Origin: CAWHOW01 sp050013795
GTDB lineage: Bacteria > Bacteroidota > Bacteroidia > Bacteroidales > CG2-30-32-10
Direction of reading: 5' to 3'
DNA: 58,670 bases
NCBI GenBank assembly: GCA_050013795.1
Contig: JBEKEO010000001.1
Location: 1 to 58,670 of the forward strand
How positions within the stretch are numbered: the first letter of the stretch is position 1; every line of letters starts with the position of its first letter. The position numbers were made by a program, and so were the translations under genes. The notes beneath the pieces were generated by a model, which saw only the letters and a list, made by a program, of their open reading frames with translations, made no database searches and was not told where the DNA came from. Shown one piece after another: positions 8,600 to 17,620 of the stretch.

Positions 8600-9526
8600 A
8601 TGAGAAAAAAACACATAATTCTTTTGTTTCTGGTAATTGCTTTTTTTCAAAATATTAGCGATGCCCAAACTTTTTGGAAAAGAAATCGCAAGGAATATTC
8701 TTTTGGAGCTGGTGCAACTAATTTTCTTGGCGATTTGGGTGGTGCAAACCAAATAGGAACGCACGGAATAAAAGATTTTAATTGGCCTGCTGTGCGTCCT
8801 GATTTTGCTGTAGGATACAGATACCGGACAACAAGACAAACTGCCTTAAAAACCGAACTTATTTATGCAAGACTGGCAGGAGATGATAAATATACAGAGG
8901 AACCCTTTCGGCATAACAGAAATTGTAATTTTAGATCTCCTGTTATAGAACTTTCAGAGCAGTTTCAATATTGTTTGGTTCGCGAAAGGCCTCATCATAT
9001 ATATAATTTAAAGGGAGTTCGCGGATGGAGATATATTCAAATGACTTCTTACCTGTTTGCTGGTGCAAGTGTTATGTATTTTAACCCTCACGGAGAATGG
9101 AATGGGCAGTGGTATGCATTAAGGCCATTGTGCACTGAAGGAGAAGGGCTTGTCCCGACAAGAAGGAAATATTCATTAATTCAACCGGTGATACCCCTCG
9201 GAATCGGATTTAAATTTGCTTTAAATGATAAATGGTCGGTTGGTATAGAATATGGCATCAGAATAACATTTACTGATTATATTGATGATGTAAGCAAAAC
9301 ATATTTTGATCCAAATCTGTTGAATCAGGAAAAAGGCCCAGTAGCTGTACATTTTGCTAATCCTACAAATCACTCCTTACCACCCCAAGATGGCAATCCT
9401 GTAAATGTTACTTATCCCGGACAGGAAAGAGGAGACCCAACACATAAAGATTCATATATGTTAGCAATTATTTCTTTTTATTATAAAATACCGAAGGGTA
9501 CTTTTACGTTACCTAAGTATAGATAA
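8600..9526 (+). CDS. PorG-type outer-membrane protein, paralogue of the next gene
   Basis: 308 aa from the ATG at 8600, giving the signal peptide MRKKHIILLFLVIAFF...SDAQ. It shares block-by-block motifs with the next gene: a GDLGG turn near the N-terminus (GDLNP in the neighbour), FNPHGEWNGQWYALRPL against FNPKAEYNGEWYALQPL, a TEGEG/TEGQG turn, and TFTDYIDDVSKTY against TFTGYIDDISTTY. These alternating aromatic strands fit a small beta-barrel (DUF6089/PorG family). PorG is an outer-membrane part of the T9SS in P. gingivalis. The TTG at 8549 was not chosen because it would bury the signal peptide. It could be a second PorG or a diverged copy with its own job. It is 9 bp from the next gene, so one transcript. 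Confidence 0.75.
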   Translation: MRKKHIILLFLVIAFFQNISDAQTFWKRNRKEYSFGAGATNFLGDLGGANQIGTHGIKDFNWPAVRPDFAVGYRYRTTRQTALKTELIYARLAGDDKYTEEPFRHNRNCNFRSPVIELSEQFQYCLVRERPHHIYNLKGVRGWRYIQMTSYLFAGASVMYFNPHGEWNGQWYALRPLCTEGEGLVPTRRKYSLIQPVIPLGIGFKFALNDKWSVGIEYGIRITFTDYIDDVSKTYFDPNLLNQEKGPVAVHFANPTNHSLPPQDGNPVNVTYPGQERGDPTHKDSYMLAIISFYYKIPKGTFTLPKYR

Positions 9527-9535
9527 TCTAATTTG

Positions 9536-10405
9536 ATGTTTCGAATTAATAAAATAGTTATCGCAATTATTGCATTTTTTTCCTGTTATATTGTTAATGC
9601 CCAACATAGCGAGATTGGTGTTTTATTAGGGACTTCATATTATCTTGGCGACCTTAACCCGTCCAAACAATTTTTTCTTGCTAAGCCTGCCGGAGGAATT
9701 ATTTACAGGTATATTATCAATCCTCGATGGGCTATTAAAATGGATGGTTTGTATGGTAGAGTGGCAGGAGATGATGCAAAATCTAAAGCCGATGTAGAAA
9801 GAAACCTTAGTTTTAGATCAAATATTTTTGAAGCATCCTCACAGCTTGAACTCAACTTTCTGCCCTATATTACCGGTAGTAAAGAAAAGAATTATTTTAC
9901 CCCTTATATTTTTGCTGGACTTGCTGTTTTCCATTTTAATCCTAAAGCAGAATATAACGGTGAGTGGTACGCCCTACAACCATTAAGCACTGAAGGACAG
10001 GGAACTTCTTTATCTAATCAGAAACCATATTCTTTGACAAATGTTTCAATTCCGTTTGGCTTTGGGTTTAAATACAGTGTAGGGGATTATATTTGTGTTG
10101 GAGCAGAATGGGGGCTGAGAAAAACTTTTACCGGTTATATTGATGACATAAGTACTACTTACCCCGATCCGATAGCACTGGCGGCAGATAAAGGACAAAT
10201 AGCAGCAATTTTATCGGATCGCTCAATAAAAGAGAAGGGCGAAACATATAATAATTCGGGGTTACAAAGAGGAAATGATAGACCTGACTGGTATTCTTTT
10301 GCAGTGGCTTTTATAACATTTAAATTTATAGCTTTCAGGGATAATACTTGTCCTGCTTATGGCAAACATTCATCACACTATAAGCAAAAATTAAATAAGG
10401 ATTGA
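9536..10405 (+). CDS. porG: Probable T9SS outer-membrane protein PorG
   Basis: 289 aa from the ATG at 9536 (a TTG directly precedes it). Signal peptide ends ...YIVNAQ. The YYLGDLNP motif, FNPKAEYNGEWYALQPL and TFTGYIDDISTTY mark the DUF6089/PorG family of small beta-barrels. Context supports the name: in P. gingivalis porG lies directly before uppS, Omp85/bamA and two ompH genes, the same order as here. PorG associates there with the PorK/PorN ring of the type IX secretion machine. Several genes in this window encode T9SS cargo, so a functional T9SS is expected. A terminator separates it from uppS. The duplicated arrangement means either copy could be the true orthologue; this one adjoins uppS. 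Confidence 0.7.
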   Translation: MFRINKIVIAIIAFFSCYIVNAQHSEIGVLLGTSYYLGDLNPSKQFFLAKPAGGIIYRYIINPRWAIKMDGLYGRVAGDDAKSKADVERNLSFRSNIFEASSQLELNFLPYITGSKEKNYFTPYIFAGLAVFHFNPKAEYNGEWYALQPLSTEGQGTSLSNQKPYSLTNVSIPFGFGFKYSVGDYICVGAEWGLRKTFTGYIDDISTTYPDPIALAADKGQIAAILSDRSIKEKGETYNNSGLQRGNDRPDWYSFAVAFITFKFIAFRDNTCPAYGKHSSHYKQKLNKD

Positions 10406-10435
10406 TATATTTTTACAAAAGTAATTATGTGATGA

Positions 10436-10470
10436 CCTCATTATATAAACTAGTGTAATGAGGTTTTTTT
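10436..10470 (+). terminator. Rho-independent terminator between porG and uppS
   Basis: CCTCATTA (10436-10443) pairs perfectly with TAATGAGG (10456-10463), 12-nt loop, followed by seven T (10464-10470). It ends the porG-pair transcript just before the uppS start at 10486. Confidence 0.8.
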
Positions 10471-10485
10471 ATAGGATTCTTTAAA

Positions 10486-11235
10486 ATGAGCGAAAAAGAC
10501 AAAATAGATCTATTAAAATTACCCGAACATGTTGCTATTATTATGGATGGAAACGGGCGATGGGCAAAGCAAAAAGGGAAATCACGCATATTCGGTCATC
10601 ATAATGGAGTTACGGCAGTTCGTGAAACCACTGAAGCTGCTGCGGAATTAGGAATTAAATATTTAACATTATATGCTTTCTCAACCGAAAACTGGAACCG
10701 ACCTAAAAATGAAATTAATGCATTAATGACACTTTTGGTTAAAACAATAAATAAAGAAACCAAGACACTAAATAAAAATAATATTCGTTTATTGGCAATT
10801 GGCGATTTGGAAAGCTTGCCTGAAAATTGTTACAAAGAACTTAAGGCTGCAATTAATAAAACGAAAAACAACACTCGTATGTCATTGGTTCTGGCATTAA
10901 GTTACAGTTCAAGATGGGAGATAGTGAATGCAGCAAAACGAATTGCAACAGAATATAAAAAAGGAGAAATAAGTATAAATCAAATTGATCAGGAAATGTT
11001 TAATCGATATCTTACTACAGGCGGAATTCCTGACCCAGAGCTTTTAATCAGAACAAGCGGTGAATACAGAATAAGTAATTTTTTACTATGGCAGATAGCC
11101 TATGCTGAATTATATTTTACTTCAAAACTTTGGCCTGATTTCACGAAAGATGATTTATATGATGCATTGATTGATTATCAAAATCGTGAACGACGATTTG
11201 GAAAAACAAGTGAACAGATAAAATTAGAATTGTAA
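10486..11235 (+). CDS. uppS: Isoprenyl transferase (undecaprenyl diphosphate synthase)
   Basis: 249 aa. It adds isopentenyl units in cis to farnesyl diphosphate to make the undecaprenyl carrier of cell-wall precursors. Seen: HVAIIMDGNGRWAKQ with the catalytic Asp21 in MDGNGRW, the FGHHNG and TLYAFSTENWNRP motifs, and the C-terminal LIRTSGEYRISNFLLWQIAYAEL with the conserved RTSGE and SNFLLWQ. Full length. The last A of its stop codon is the first base of the bamA ATG (TAATG), so the two are translationally coupled. Confidence 0.97.
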   Translation: MSEKDKIDLLKLPEHVAIIMDGNGRWAKQKGKSRIFGHHNGVTAVRETTEAAAELGIKYLTLYAFSTENWNRPKNEINALMTLLVKTINKETKTLNKNNIRLLAIGDLESLPENCYKELKAAINKTKNNTRMSLVLALSYSSRWEIVNAAKRIATEYKKGEISINQIDQEMFNRYLTTGGIPDPELLIRTSGEYRISNFLLWQIAYAELYFTSKLWPDFTKDDLYDALIDYQNRERRFGKTSEQIKLEL

Positions 11236-13730
11236 TGAGGAAAATTATTTTGGGGACACTTGTTGTCCTTTTCATATATATACCATCAACCTTTTCCCAG
11301 ATTGCTTTATCGAATGATTTGAATGAAATAGATTATGCGAATCCCAAAGACTTTGAAATTGGTGGTATTTCTGTTTCGGGCGTTAAATATCTTGATAACA
11401 ATATACTGACATCGCTTTCCGGACTTGCTGTGGGTGATAAAATTAAAGTTCCTGGCGAAAAAATAACCAAAGCAGTTGAAAATTTATGGAATCAGGGTTT
11501 ATTTGAAGACATTAAAATTTCTGCAACCAAAGTACAGGGAGATGTTATTTTCCTTGATATTTATTTAAAAGAAAGACCACGCTTATCTAAATTCTCATTT
11601 ACAGGAATAAAAAAATCCGAAGCGGATAAATTAAGGGATGAAATAAAATTTGCAAGAGGAGATGTTGTTACTGATAATGCTATTGTTTCATCTAAAAACA
11701 AAATAATTAAATATTTCGCCGACAAAGGATATTTCTTTACAAAAGTTGATATTGTTCAGAAAAAAGACACATCTGCATCAAACAGTGTAGAATTAGTAAT
11801 TAATGTGAACAAAAACTCAAAAGTAAAAATTAATTTAGTTAACATATATGGAAGCGATAGCATTAAAGTGGCTAAGCTTAGACGGAAAATGAAGAAAACC
11901 AAAGAAAAAAGATTCTTCAGAATTTTTTCTACTTCTAGGTTTAATAATGAAGATTTCGCTGATGATAAAATTATTCTAATTGATAAGTTTAATGAGTTTG
12001 GGTATCGTGATGCAAAAATAGTGAAGGATTCTGTTTATAAATTTGATGACAAAACGGTTAATGTAGACATTTATATTGAGCAAGGCCGAAAATATTATTT
12101 TAGGAATATTACCTGGGTTGGTAATACAAAATACACAGCAGAAGAATTAAACTCTGTATTGAAGGTTAATAAAGGTGACGCATACAACCAGAAAGCTCTT
12201 GAATCAAATCTTTATATGAATACAGACGGAAGAGACATTAGTTCTCTTTATCTTGATGATGGATATCTTTTCTTTTCTGTTACTCCTGTTGAAGTTAAAA
12301 TTGATAACGATTCTATCGATCTTGAGATTAGAATATATGAAGGAAAGCAAGCTACTATTAATAAAATCATTATTTCCGGAAATAAAAAGACAAATGATAA
12401 TGTGATAATGCGTGAAATACGCACAAAACCCGGTCAGTTATTTAGCAGGCAAGATATTATCAGAACACAAAGAGAATTAGCACAATTAAAATATTTTGAC
12501 CAGGAAAAACTTGCTGTAAACCCCAAACCAAACCCGGCTGAAGGAACAGTTGATATTGAGTATGTGGTTGAAGAAACATCTTCCGACCAAGTTAGTCTTT
12601 CCGGTGGTTGGGGAGCTGGTATGATAACCGGTACGCTTGGCCTGACTTTTAATAATTTTTCAGCAAAGGATTTCTTTAAAAAAGATGCGTGGAGACCTTT
12701 GCCATCAGGTAGCGGACAGAGACTAAGCTTGCAGGCACAATCAAACGGGCTATATTCTCAATCATATAATGCATCGTTTACTGAGCCTTGGCTGGGAGGT
12801 GCGAAACCAAATGCTCTAACAGTATCTGTTTTCAGATCGCAGCAAACAAACGGTATTGCAAAAGGTGATCCCACAAGGCAATCTATTGCTATAGATGGAG
12901 CATCTATTGGGTTAAGCAAGCGATTAACATGGCCTGATGACTTTTTTACATTATATTATGGTCTCAACTATCAGCATTTTATTTTGCAAAACTACACATC
13001 TTTTACTTTTGCAAATGGTACGGCAAATAATGCGGCTTTGAATTTAGTATTTGGAAGAAATTCTGTTGATGCCCCTATCTATCCTCGAGCAGGGTCTCAA
13101 CTCGCATTAAGTGTTGAGGCGACACCACCTTATTCTTTAATCTGGAAAAAAAATATTGATTCATTGACTCTTCAACAAAAATATCAATGGATTGAATATC
13201 ATAAATGGAAATTCAGCGCTTCATTGTTTTCAAAATTAATAGGGAATTTGGTACTAAATACACGTTTAAAATTTGGATTCCTGGGTTATTATAATACTGA
13301 TTTAGGACCACCTCCATTTGAGAGATTTTATTTAGGTGGAGACGGTCTTTCAGGTTTTTCTTTAGATGGAAGAGAAGTAATTGGTCTAAGAGGATATGCA
13401 AATACTACATTAACACCTGCAAATGAATATGGTTACACAGGCGGAGTGGTATTTGATAAATATACTTTTGAATTAAGGTTTCCTGTATCATTAAATCCAA
13501 TGGCTACAGTATTTGTTTTGGGCTTTTGGGAAGCTGGTAATGATTTGGTTTCAGTTAAAAACTTTAATCCTTTTAATGTATATAGATCAGCAGGTGTCGG
13601 AGTAAGAATTTACCTACCTATGTTTGGCTTGCTTGGACTTGACTGGGGCTATGGATTTGACGCAGTACCAGGAAATCCCAGTGCAAATAAAAGCCAGTTT
13701 CATTTTACAATTAACGGATCTGGCGACTAA
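11235..13730 (+). CDS. bamA: Outer-membrane protein assembly factor BamA
   Basis: 831 aa. Signal peptide ends ...STFSQ. The N-terminal half (about 40-460) carries POTRA repeats (GGISVSGVKYLDNNILTS, FRNITWVGNTKYTAEELN and KIIISGNKKTNDNVIMREI are strand-helix signatures). The C-terminal half is a beta-barrel with GFSLDGREVIGLRGYAN, containing the RG(Y/F) motif of Omp85 proteins, and a terminal strand SQFHFTINGSGD. It inserts beta-barrel proteins such as the PorG proteins into the outer membrane. It overlaps uppS by one base and is followed by two Skp-type chaperones that deliver its substrates. The chain ends in Asp several residues after the last aromatic, instead of the usual terminal Phe. 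Confidence 0.96.
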   Translation: MRKIILGTLVVLFIYIPSTFSQIALSNDLNEIDYANPKDFEIGGISVSGVKYLDNNILTSLSGLAVGDKIKVPGEKITKAVENLWNQGLFEDIKISATKVQGDVIFLDIYLKERPRLSKFSFTGIKKSEADKLRDEIKFARGDVVTDNAIVSSKNKIIKYFADKGYFFTKVDIVQKKDTSASNSVELVINVNKNSKVKINLVNIYGSDSIKVAKLRRKMKKTKEKRFFRIFSTSRFNNEDFADDKIILIDKFNEFGYRDAKIVKDSVYKFDDKTVNVDIYIEQGRKYYFRNITWVGNTKYTAEELNSVLKVNKGDAYNQKALESNLYMNTDGRDISSLYLDDGYLFFSVTPVEVKIDNDSIDLEIRIYEGKQATINKIIISGNKKTNDNVIMREIRTKPGQLFSRQDIIRTQRELAQLKYFDQEKLAVNPKPNPAEGTVDIEYVVEETSSDQVSLSGGWGAGMITGTLGLTFNNFSAKDFFKKDAWRPLPSGSGQRLSLQAQSNGLYSQSYNASFTEPWLGGAKPNALTVSVFRSQQTNGIAKGDPTRQSIAIDGASIGLSKRLTWPDDFFTLYYGLNYQHFILQNYTSFTFANGTANNAALNLVFGRNSVDAPIYPRAGSQLALSVEATPPYSLIWKKNIDSLTLQQKYQWIEYHKWKFSASLFSKLIGNLVLNTRLKFGFLGYYNTDLGPPPFERFYLGGDGLSGFSLDGREVIGLRGYANTTLTPANEYGYTGGVVFDKYTFELRFPVSLNPMATVFVLGFWEAGNDLVSVKNFNPFNVYRSAGVGVRIYLPMFGLLGLDWGYGFDAVPGNPSANKSQFHFTINGSGD

Positions 13731-13779
13731 AATATAAATAGTTTTAATACTCTTTTATAAAAAAATCGGAGGATATAAT

Positions 13780-14358
13780 ATGAAAAAACCTATTTTAATT
13801 ATTGCTTTTGCGCTTTTTTGTTCAATGGTATTTTCCCAGCAGACAAAATTTGCTTATGTTGATACGCAATACATTTTGGATAATATTCCTGAATATGCCA
13901 CTGCACAGGATAAGTTAGATGAACAATCGGTACTATGGCAGAAAGAAATTGAAGCAAAATTCAAAGAAGTTGACAGTCTTTATAAGAAGTTTGAAACAGA
14001 ATCAGTTCTGCTTCCGGAAGACATAAAAAAGAAAAGAGAAAATGATATAATTGCTAAGGAAAAAGCAGCAAAAGATCTTCAAAAACAGCGTTTTGGAACC
14101 ACTGGTGATTTATTTAAAAAACGTCAGGAACTTGTCAAACCTATTCAGGATAAAATTTATAATGCAATTGAAGAAATTGCTACTGACGGTAGTTATGGAA
14201 TTATTTTTGATAAATCGGGTTCTTTAACGATGCTTTACTCTAATCCTAAACTTGACAAAAGCGATGATGTGCTTGACAAACTTGGTTTTAAACCGGGAAC
14301 TGTAGGTAATAAGAATAAAGATAAAGACAAAAAAGATAAGGACAAGGATAATAAATAA
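13780..14358 (+). CDS. OmpH/Skp-family periplasmic chaperone (first copy)
   Basis: 192 aa. Signal peptide MKKPILIIAFALFCSMVFSQ, then the OmpH start TKFAYVDTQYILDNIPEY. The middle (about 45-110) is a charged coiled coil, followed by the family C-terminal strand YGIIFDKSGSLTMLYSNPKLDKSDDVL. The last 20 residues are a low-complexity Lys/Asp tail. Skp trimers bind unfolded outer-membrane proteins in the periplasm and hand them to BamA. It lies 49 bp after bamA, with a purine-rich Shine-Dalgarno-like GGAGGA before the ATG, unusual in this phylum. Confidence 0.92.
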   Translation: MKKPILIIAFALFCSMVFSQQTKFAYVDTQYILDNIPEYATAQDKLDEQSVLWQKEIEAKFKEVDSLYKKFETESVLLPEDIKKKRENDIIAKEKAAKDLQKQRFGTTGDLFKKRQELVKPIQDKIYNAIEEIATDGSYGIIFDKSGSLTMLYSNPKLDKSDDVLDKLGFKPGTVGNKNKDKDKKDKDKDNK

Positions 14359-14396
14359 TATTTCTTAAAAAAATCATAAAATTATATAATGCAATA

Positions 14397-14425
14397 TTGA
14401 AGTATCATTATTTATTTTAATTTTG
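14397..14425 (+). promoter_or_regulatory. Internal promoter before the second skp gene
   Basis: TTG (14397-14399), an 18-nt spacer, then TAATTTTG (14418-14425), 41 bp before the ATG at 14466. The second chaperone can thus be made independently of bamA. Confidence 0.6.
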
Positions 14426-14465
14426 CTGCCAACAAAATGGAATTATTAATTTATAAAACTAAAAT

Positions 14466-14984
14466 ATGAAAAGATTAGTAAAACTTACAGCATTTGTTAT
14501 TATAGCTTTTTGCGCTGTTAATGTTAACGCTCAGGCTAAATTGAAATTTGGACATATTAATTCAGATTCTTTACTAAAACTTATGCCTGGCCGTGATTCT
14601 GCTTATGCAAAGATTCAAAATGAAGTTAAAACATACCAGTCCCAATACCAGGCTATGCAGACTGAGTATGAACAAAAGTCGCAGGATTATCAAACCAATT
14701 TACCTAACATGAGTGAATTGATAAAGAAGACAAAAGAAGCTGAATTGCAGGATTTGCAACAACGTATGGAAAAATTCCAGACATCTGCTCAGGAAGCTTT
14801 ACAGAAAAAACAAACAGAACTGTTACAGCCTATCATTGATAAAGCAAAGAAAGCTATTGAAGCAGTTGGGAAAGAACAGGGATATACCTATATTTTTGAC
14901 AGCGCCTTAGGTTCATTACTTTATTTGGGTGGTGGTGAAGATATCATGCCTTTGGTAAAGAAGAAATTAAATATTACTAAGTAA
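14466..14984 (+). CDS. OmpH/Skp-family periplasmic chaperone (second copy)
   Basis: 172 aa. Signal peptide ends ...VNVNAQ. Mature start LKFGHINSDSLLKLMPGRD, a long Gln/Lys-rich coiled coil (about 50-125) and the family end YTYIFDSALGSLLYLGGGEDIMPLVKKKL. Same role as the preceding copy. Paired ompH genes after bamA are usual in Bacteroidota. It has its own promoter and is closed by a strong hairpin shared with the convergent carbonic anhydrase gene. Confidence 0.93.
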   Translation: MKRLVKLTAFVIIAFCAVNVNAQAKLKFGHINSDSLLKLMPGRDSAYAKIQNEVKTYQSQYQAMQTEYEQKSQDYQTNLPNMSELIKKTKEAELQDLQQRMEKFQTSAQEALQKKQTELLQPIIDKAKKAIEAVGKEQGYTYIFDSALGSLLYLGGGEDIMPLVKKKLNITK

Positions 14985-14999
14985 TTCTAAAGATATTTT

Positions 15000-15041
15000 A
15001 AAAAGTGATAGCCCCGCCGTTTGGCGGGGCTATCACTTTTT
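15000..15041. terminator. Strong bidirectional terminator
   Basis: A perfect 19-bp stem (15000-15018 with 15023-15041) around a GTTT loop. The GC core is GCCCCGCC/GGCGGGGC, and A5/T5 runs at the ends act in both directions. It serves skp on the + strand and the nadB-carbonic anhydrase operon on the - strand. Confidence 0.93.
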
Positions 15042-15047
15042 ACATAT

Positions 15048-15569
15048 CTATTTCTCTTCCTTATACCATTCCGAATACATTATATAGCTATCTGCTATCC
15101 TGTTAACTTGTCCCTCAAGTAATTTCTGATCTATTGACTTTATCTTTTTAGCTGGCACACCCGCATAAACACTTCCTGATTCTACTAATGTATTTTCCGC
15201 AATCAATGCTCCTGCAGCTATAATACAATTACTTTCAATAACCGCATAATCCATAATAATAGCACCCATGCCAATCAAAACATTATCATGAATGGTACAA
15301 CCATGAACAACTGCATTGTGAGCAATTGAAACATTATTGCCGATATTGGTAGGCGCTTTCTGGTAAGTGGCATGAATAACCGCTCCATCCTGTACATTGA
15401 CTTTATTTCCCATACGGATTGAATGAACATCACCACGAACAACAGCATTGAACCATATACTGCAATTATCGCCCATTATAACATCGCCAACAATAACTGA
15501 ATTATCAGCGAGAAAACAATCTTTCCCGAATATAGGAGTGAACCCCCTAACCGTTTTTATAATAGCCAT
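15048..15569 (-). CDS. Gamma-class carbonic anhydrase-family protein
   Basis: 173 aa. Left-handed beta-helix made of hexapeptide repeats ([LIV]-G-x4), for example SVIVGDVIMGDNCSIWFNAV and VRGDVHSIRMGNKVNVQDG. The metal-site histidines of the family are visible in VIHATYQ and in SIAHNAVVHGC. The C-terminal helix (YSEWYKEE) follows. Members are called gamma-carbonic anhydrase, YrdA or PaaY. Zn(II)/Fe(II)-dependent CO2 hydration is possible but not certain from sequence. It starts 6 bp after nadB and is probably co-transcribed with it. Confidence 0.9.
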   Translation of the reverse strand: MAIIKTVRGFTPIFGKDCFLADNSVIVGDVIMGDNCSIWFNAVVRGDVHSIRMGNKVNVQDGAVIHATYQKAPTNIGNNVSIAHNAVVHGCTIHDNVLIGMGAIIMDYAVIESNCIIAAGALIAENTLVESGSVYAGVPAKKIKSIDQKLLEGQVNRIADSYIMYSEWYKEEK

Positions 15570-15575
15570 AGCTTA

Positions 15576-17144
15576 TTAATTTATTATTCCCGGATAATTT
15601 AGTGAATAGTGAAGCCCGCGACTTTCTTTACGAAGCATTGCTGCCTTTATGATTTGGTAAGCAATATTGATAAGGTTTCGCAGTTCGCATATCTTTCTGG
15701 TAACGATAGATTTTTCATACAAATCTTCTGTTTCGCGGTAAATGATATGCAGCCTGTCTAATGCGCGTTTTAAACGCAGGTCGGAACGGACTATACCCAC
15801 ATAATTCGACATGATGAACTGTAATTCTTTTAATGTTTGGGTAATAAGAACCATTTCTTCGTTAAGCACGGTTCCTTCGGCATTCCAATCAGGGATGGCA
15901 TCACAGATTGAAAGTGATTTTATTTTTGAAACAGCATCCATGCTTGCCCTGTGCGCAAACACCACTGCCTCCAGCAACGAATTTGATGCGAGCCTGTTGG
16001 CCCCGTGCAGACCTGTGCAGGCACATTCGCCCACAGCATATAAATTATGAATTGAGGATATGCCATGTTCATCAGTTTTGATTCCGCCGCAGGAAAAATG
16101 TGCTGCTGGAACAACAGGTATCATATCTTTTGCCATATCAATCCCCACACTCAGGCATTTTGCATAAATATTGGGAAAATGATTGATCAGTTCATTCTTA
16201 TCAAGATGACGGCAGTCGAGGAACACATGGTCATCTCCGCTTATTTTCATTTCATTGTCAACGGCTCTTGCCACAATATCACGGGGTGCTAGCTCTTTCC
16301 GTTTATCGTATTTCGACATGAACTCTTTCCCGTCAACAGTTTTCAGGATAGCGCCGAACCCTCTTAATGCTTCCGTAATAAGGTATGCATGCCTGTCGGC
16401 AGGATTGTAAAGAGAAGTGGGATGGAACTGTATGAACTCCATGTTCTCAATTTTGCCGCGCGCCCTGTGCGTCATTGCCACACCATCGCCCGTTGCAATG
16501 GGCGGATTGGTGGTGGTAAGATAAACATTACCGGTTCCGCCGGTAGCCATCAGTGTGGTTTTAGCAAGAATAGTATCAATGATATTCGTTTCAGGATTCA
16601 AAACATAAGCGCCAAAGCAGGTGATATTGGGCGTTTTCTTTGTAACGATCTGTCCCATGTGATGCTGGGTAATAAGGTCGACGGCAAAACAATTTTCAAG
16701 TATCTCGATATTTGGATGGGCTTCAGCCTTTTCGAGCAAGGCGCGAACTATTTCTTTACCGGTATTATCTTTACTGTGCAGTACGCGGTATTCGGAATGC
16801 CCTCCTTCTTTGGCAAGATCGTATTTGCCTGAAATGGTCTTATCGAAATTAGTGCCCCAGTCAATAAGTTCCTCAATTCTTTCAGTAGATTCGGATATGG
16901 TAAGCCTTACTATCTTTTCGTTACATAAGCCTGCCCCTGCGATCAATGTATCCTGTATATGCTTTTCATAGGTGTCGGGGGTATACATAACGGCTGCAAT
17001 GCCGCCCTGGGCATAACGGGTGTTCGATTCTTCGGCATCATTTTTAGTAACGATGATAACTTTACCGTAAGGCGCTACTTTCAGGGCATACGACAAACCG
17101 GCTATGCCGGAACCAATAACCAAAAAATCGACTTCGTATCTCAT
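15576..17144 (-). CDS. nadB: L-aspartate oxidase
   Basis: 522 aa. The flavoprotein converts aspartate to iminoaspartate, the first step of de novo NAD synthesis. Seen: the N-terminal FAD fold VIGSGIAGLSYALKVAPYG, NTRYAQGGIAAVM, MATGGTGNVYLTTTNPP, EFIQFHPTSLYNP, the AAHFSCGGIKTDEHG motif, the second FAD segment HGANRLASNSLLEAVVFAHR, and the C-terminal helical domain. Full length. No nadA or nadC is adjacent. It is the first gene of an operon with the gamma-carbonic anhydrase, with a -7 box close upstream and the 21-bp array B beyond that. Confidence 0.96.
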   Translation of the reverse strand: MRYEVDFLVIGSGIAGLSYALKVAPYGKVIIVTKNDAEESNTRYAQGGIAAVMYTPDTYEKHIQDTLIAGAGLCNEKIVRLTISESTERIEELIDWGTNFDKTISGKYDLAKEGGHSEYRVLHSKDNTGKEIVRALLEKAEAHPNIEILENCFAVDLITQHHMGQIVTKKTPNITCFGAYVLNPETNIIDTILAKTTLMATGGTGNVYLTTTNPPIATGDGVAMTHRARGKIENMEFIQFHPTSLYNPADRHAYLITEALRGFGAILKTVDGKEFMSKYDKRKELAPRDIVARAVDNEMKISGDDHVFLDCRHLDKNELINHFPNIYAKCLSVGIDMAKDMIPVVPAAHFSCGGIKTDEHGISSIHNLYAVGECACTGLHGANRLASNSLLEAVVFAHRASMDAVSKIKSLSICDAIPDWNAEGTVLNEEMVLITQTLKELQFIMSNYVGIVRSDLRLKRALDRLHIIYRETEDLYEKSIVTRKICELRNLINIAYQIIKAAMLRKESRGLHYSLNYPGIIN

Positions 17145-17161
17145 ATTGCAGAGTGAAAAAC

Positions 17162-17169
17162 CAAAAGTA
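17162..17169 (-). promoter_or_regulatory. -7 promoter box for nadB
   Basis: On the minus strand TACTTTTG matches TAnnTTTG and lies 17 bp before the nadB ATG at 17144. No clear -33 element. Confidence 0.55.
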
Positions 17170-17251
17170 CATATTTTCCATTATCCCTTTAAAGCTTAAT
17201 GAATATTTTAATTCAAGTGGTAATTTGCTTTGCAAAACTAAAGTGTCATAT

Positions 17252-17462
17252 TTTCGCTCTAAGGTCATATGCCCTCATGTTGAAGTCATTTGCCCTCGTG
17301 TTGAAGTCACGTGCCCTCATGCTGAAGGCATACGACCTCATGCTGATAATTGATGATTTCGCCCGGAAATGTTAATTTTTCAAGGCGAAACTGCATGTTC
17401 TCGTGTTGGGATTTAACAGTCTCGTGTTGAGACTTAGCCGTCTCGTGCTGGAAATATCTGCT
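17252..17462. repeat. Array B: degenerate 21-bp tandem repeat upstream of nadB
   Basis: Four clear units begin CCTCATG or CCTCGTG at 17273, 17294, 17315 and 17336. A second block has CTCGTG at 17400, 17421 and 17442. All steps are exactly 21 bp, and the two blocks are themselves separated by 63 bp (three periods), so the phase is kept through a decayed middle. Units contain TGAAGTCA, a TGA-nn-TCA dyad. One unit contains CATTTGCCCT, which is also found in array C. The 578-bp gene-free stretch 17145-17722 otherwise holds only a promoter and a terminator. Confidence 0.85.
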
Positions 17463-17620
17463 TTCGCTATAATAATTTTGCCTTTTTTAATGATGCAAGG
17501 AAGAATAATATTGTAATTTTGAAGATAAATAAGAGAAAGGAAAGCAATAAACAGGTTATTCTACCTAGCCCGATAAAATAGCTTACTTTCTTAAAAATAA
17601 ATGATTCAGGTGATATAACT

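Noticed and set aside
17153..17353. 66-codon open frame across array B
   Set aside because: It overlaps the nadB promoter region and reads the 21-bp repeat. The composition is not protein-like.
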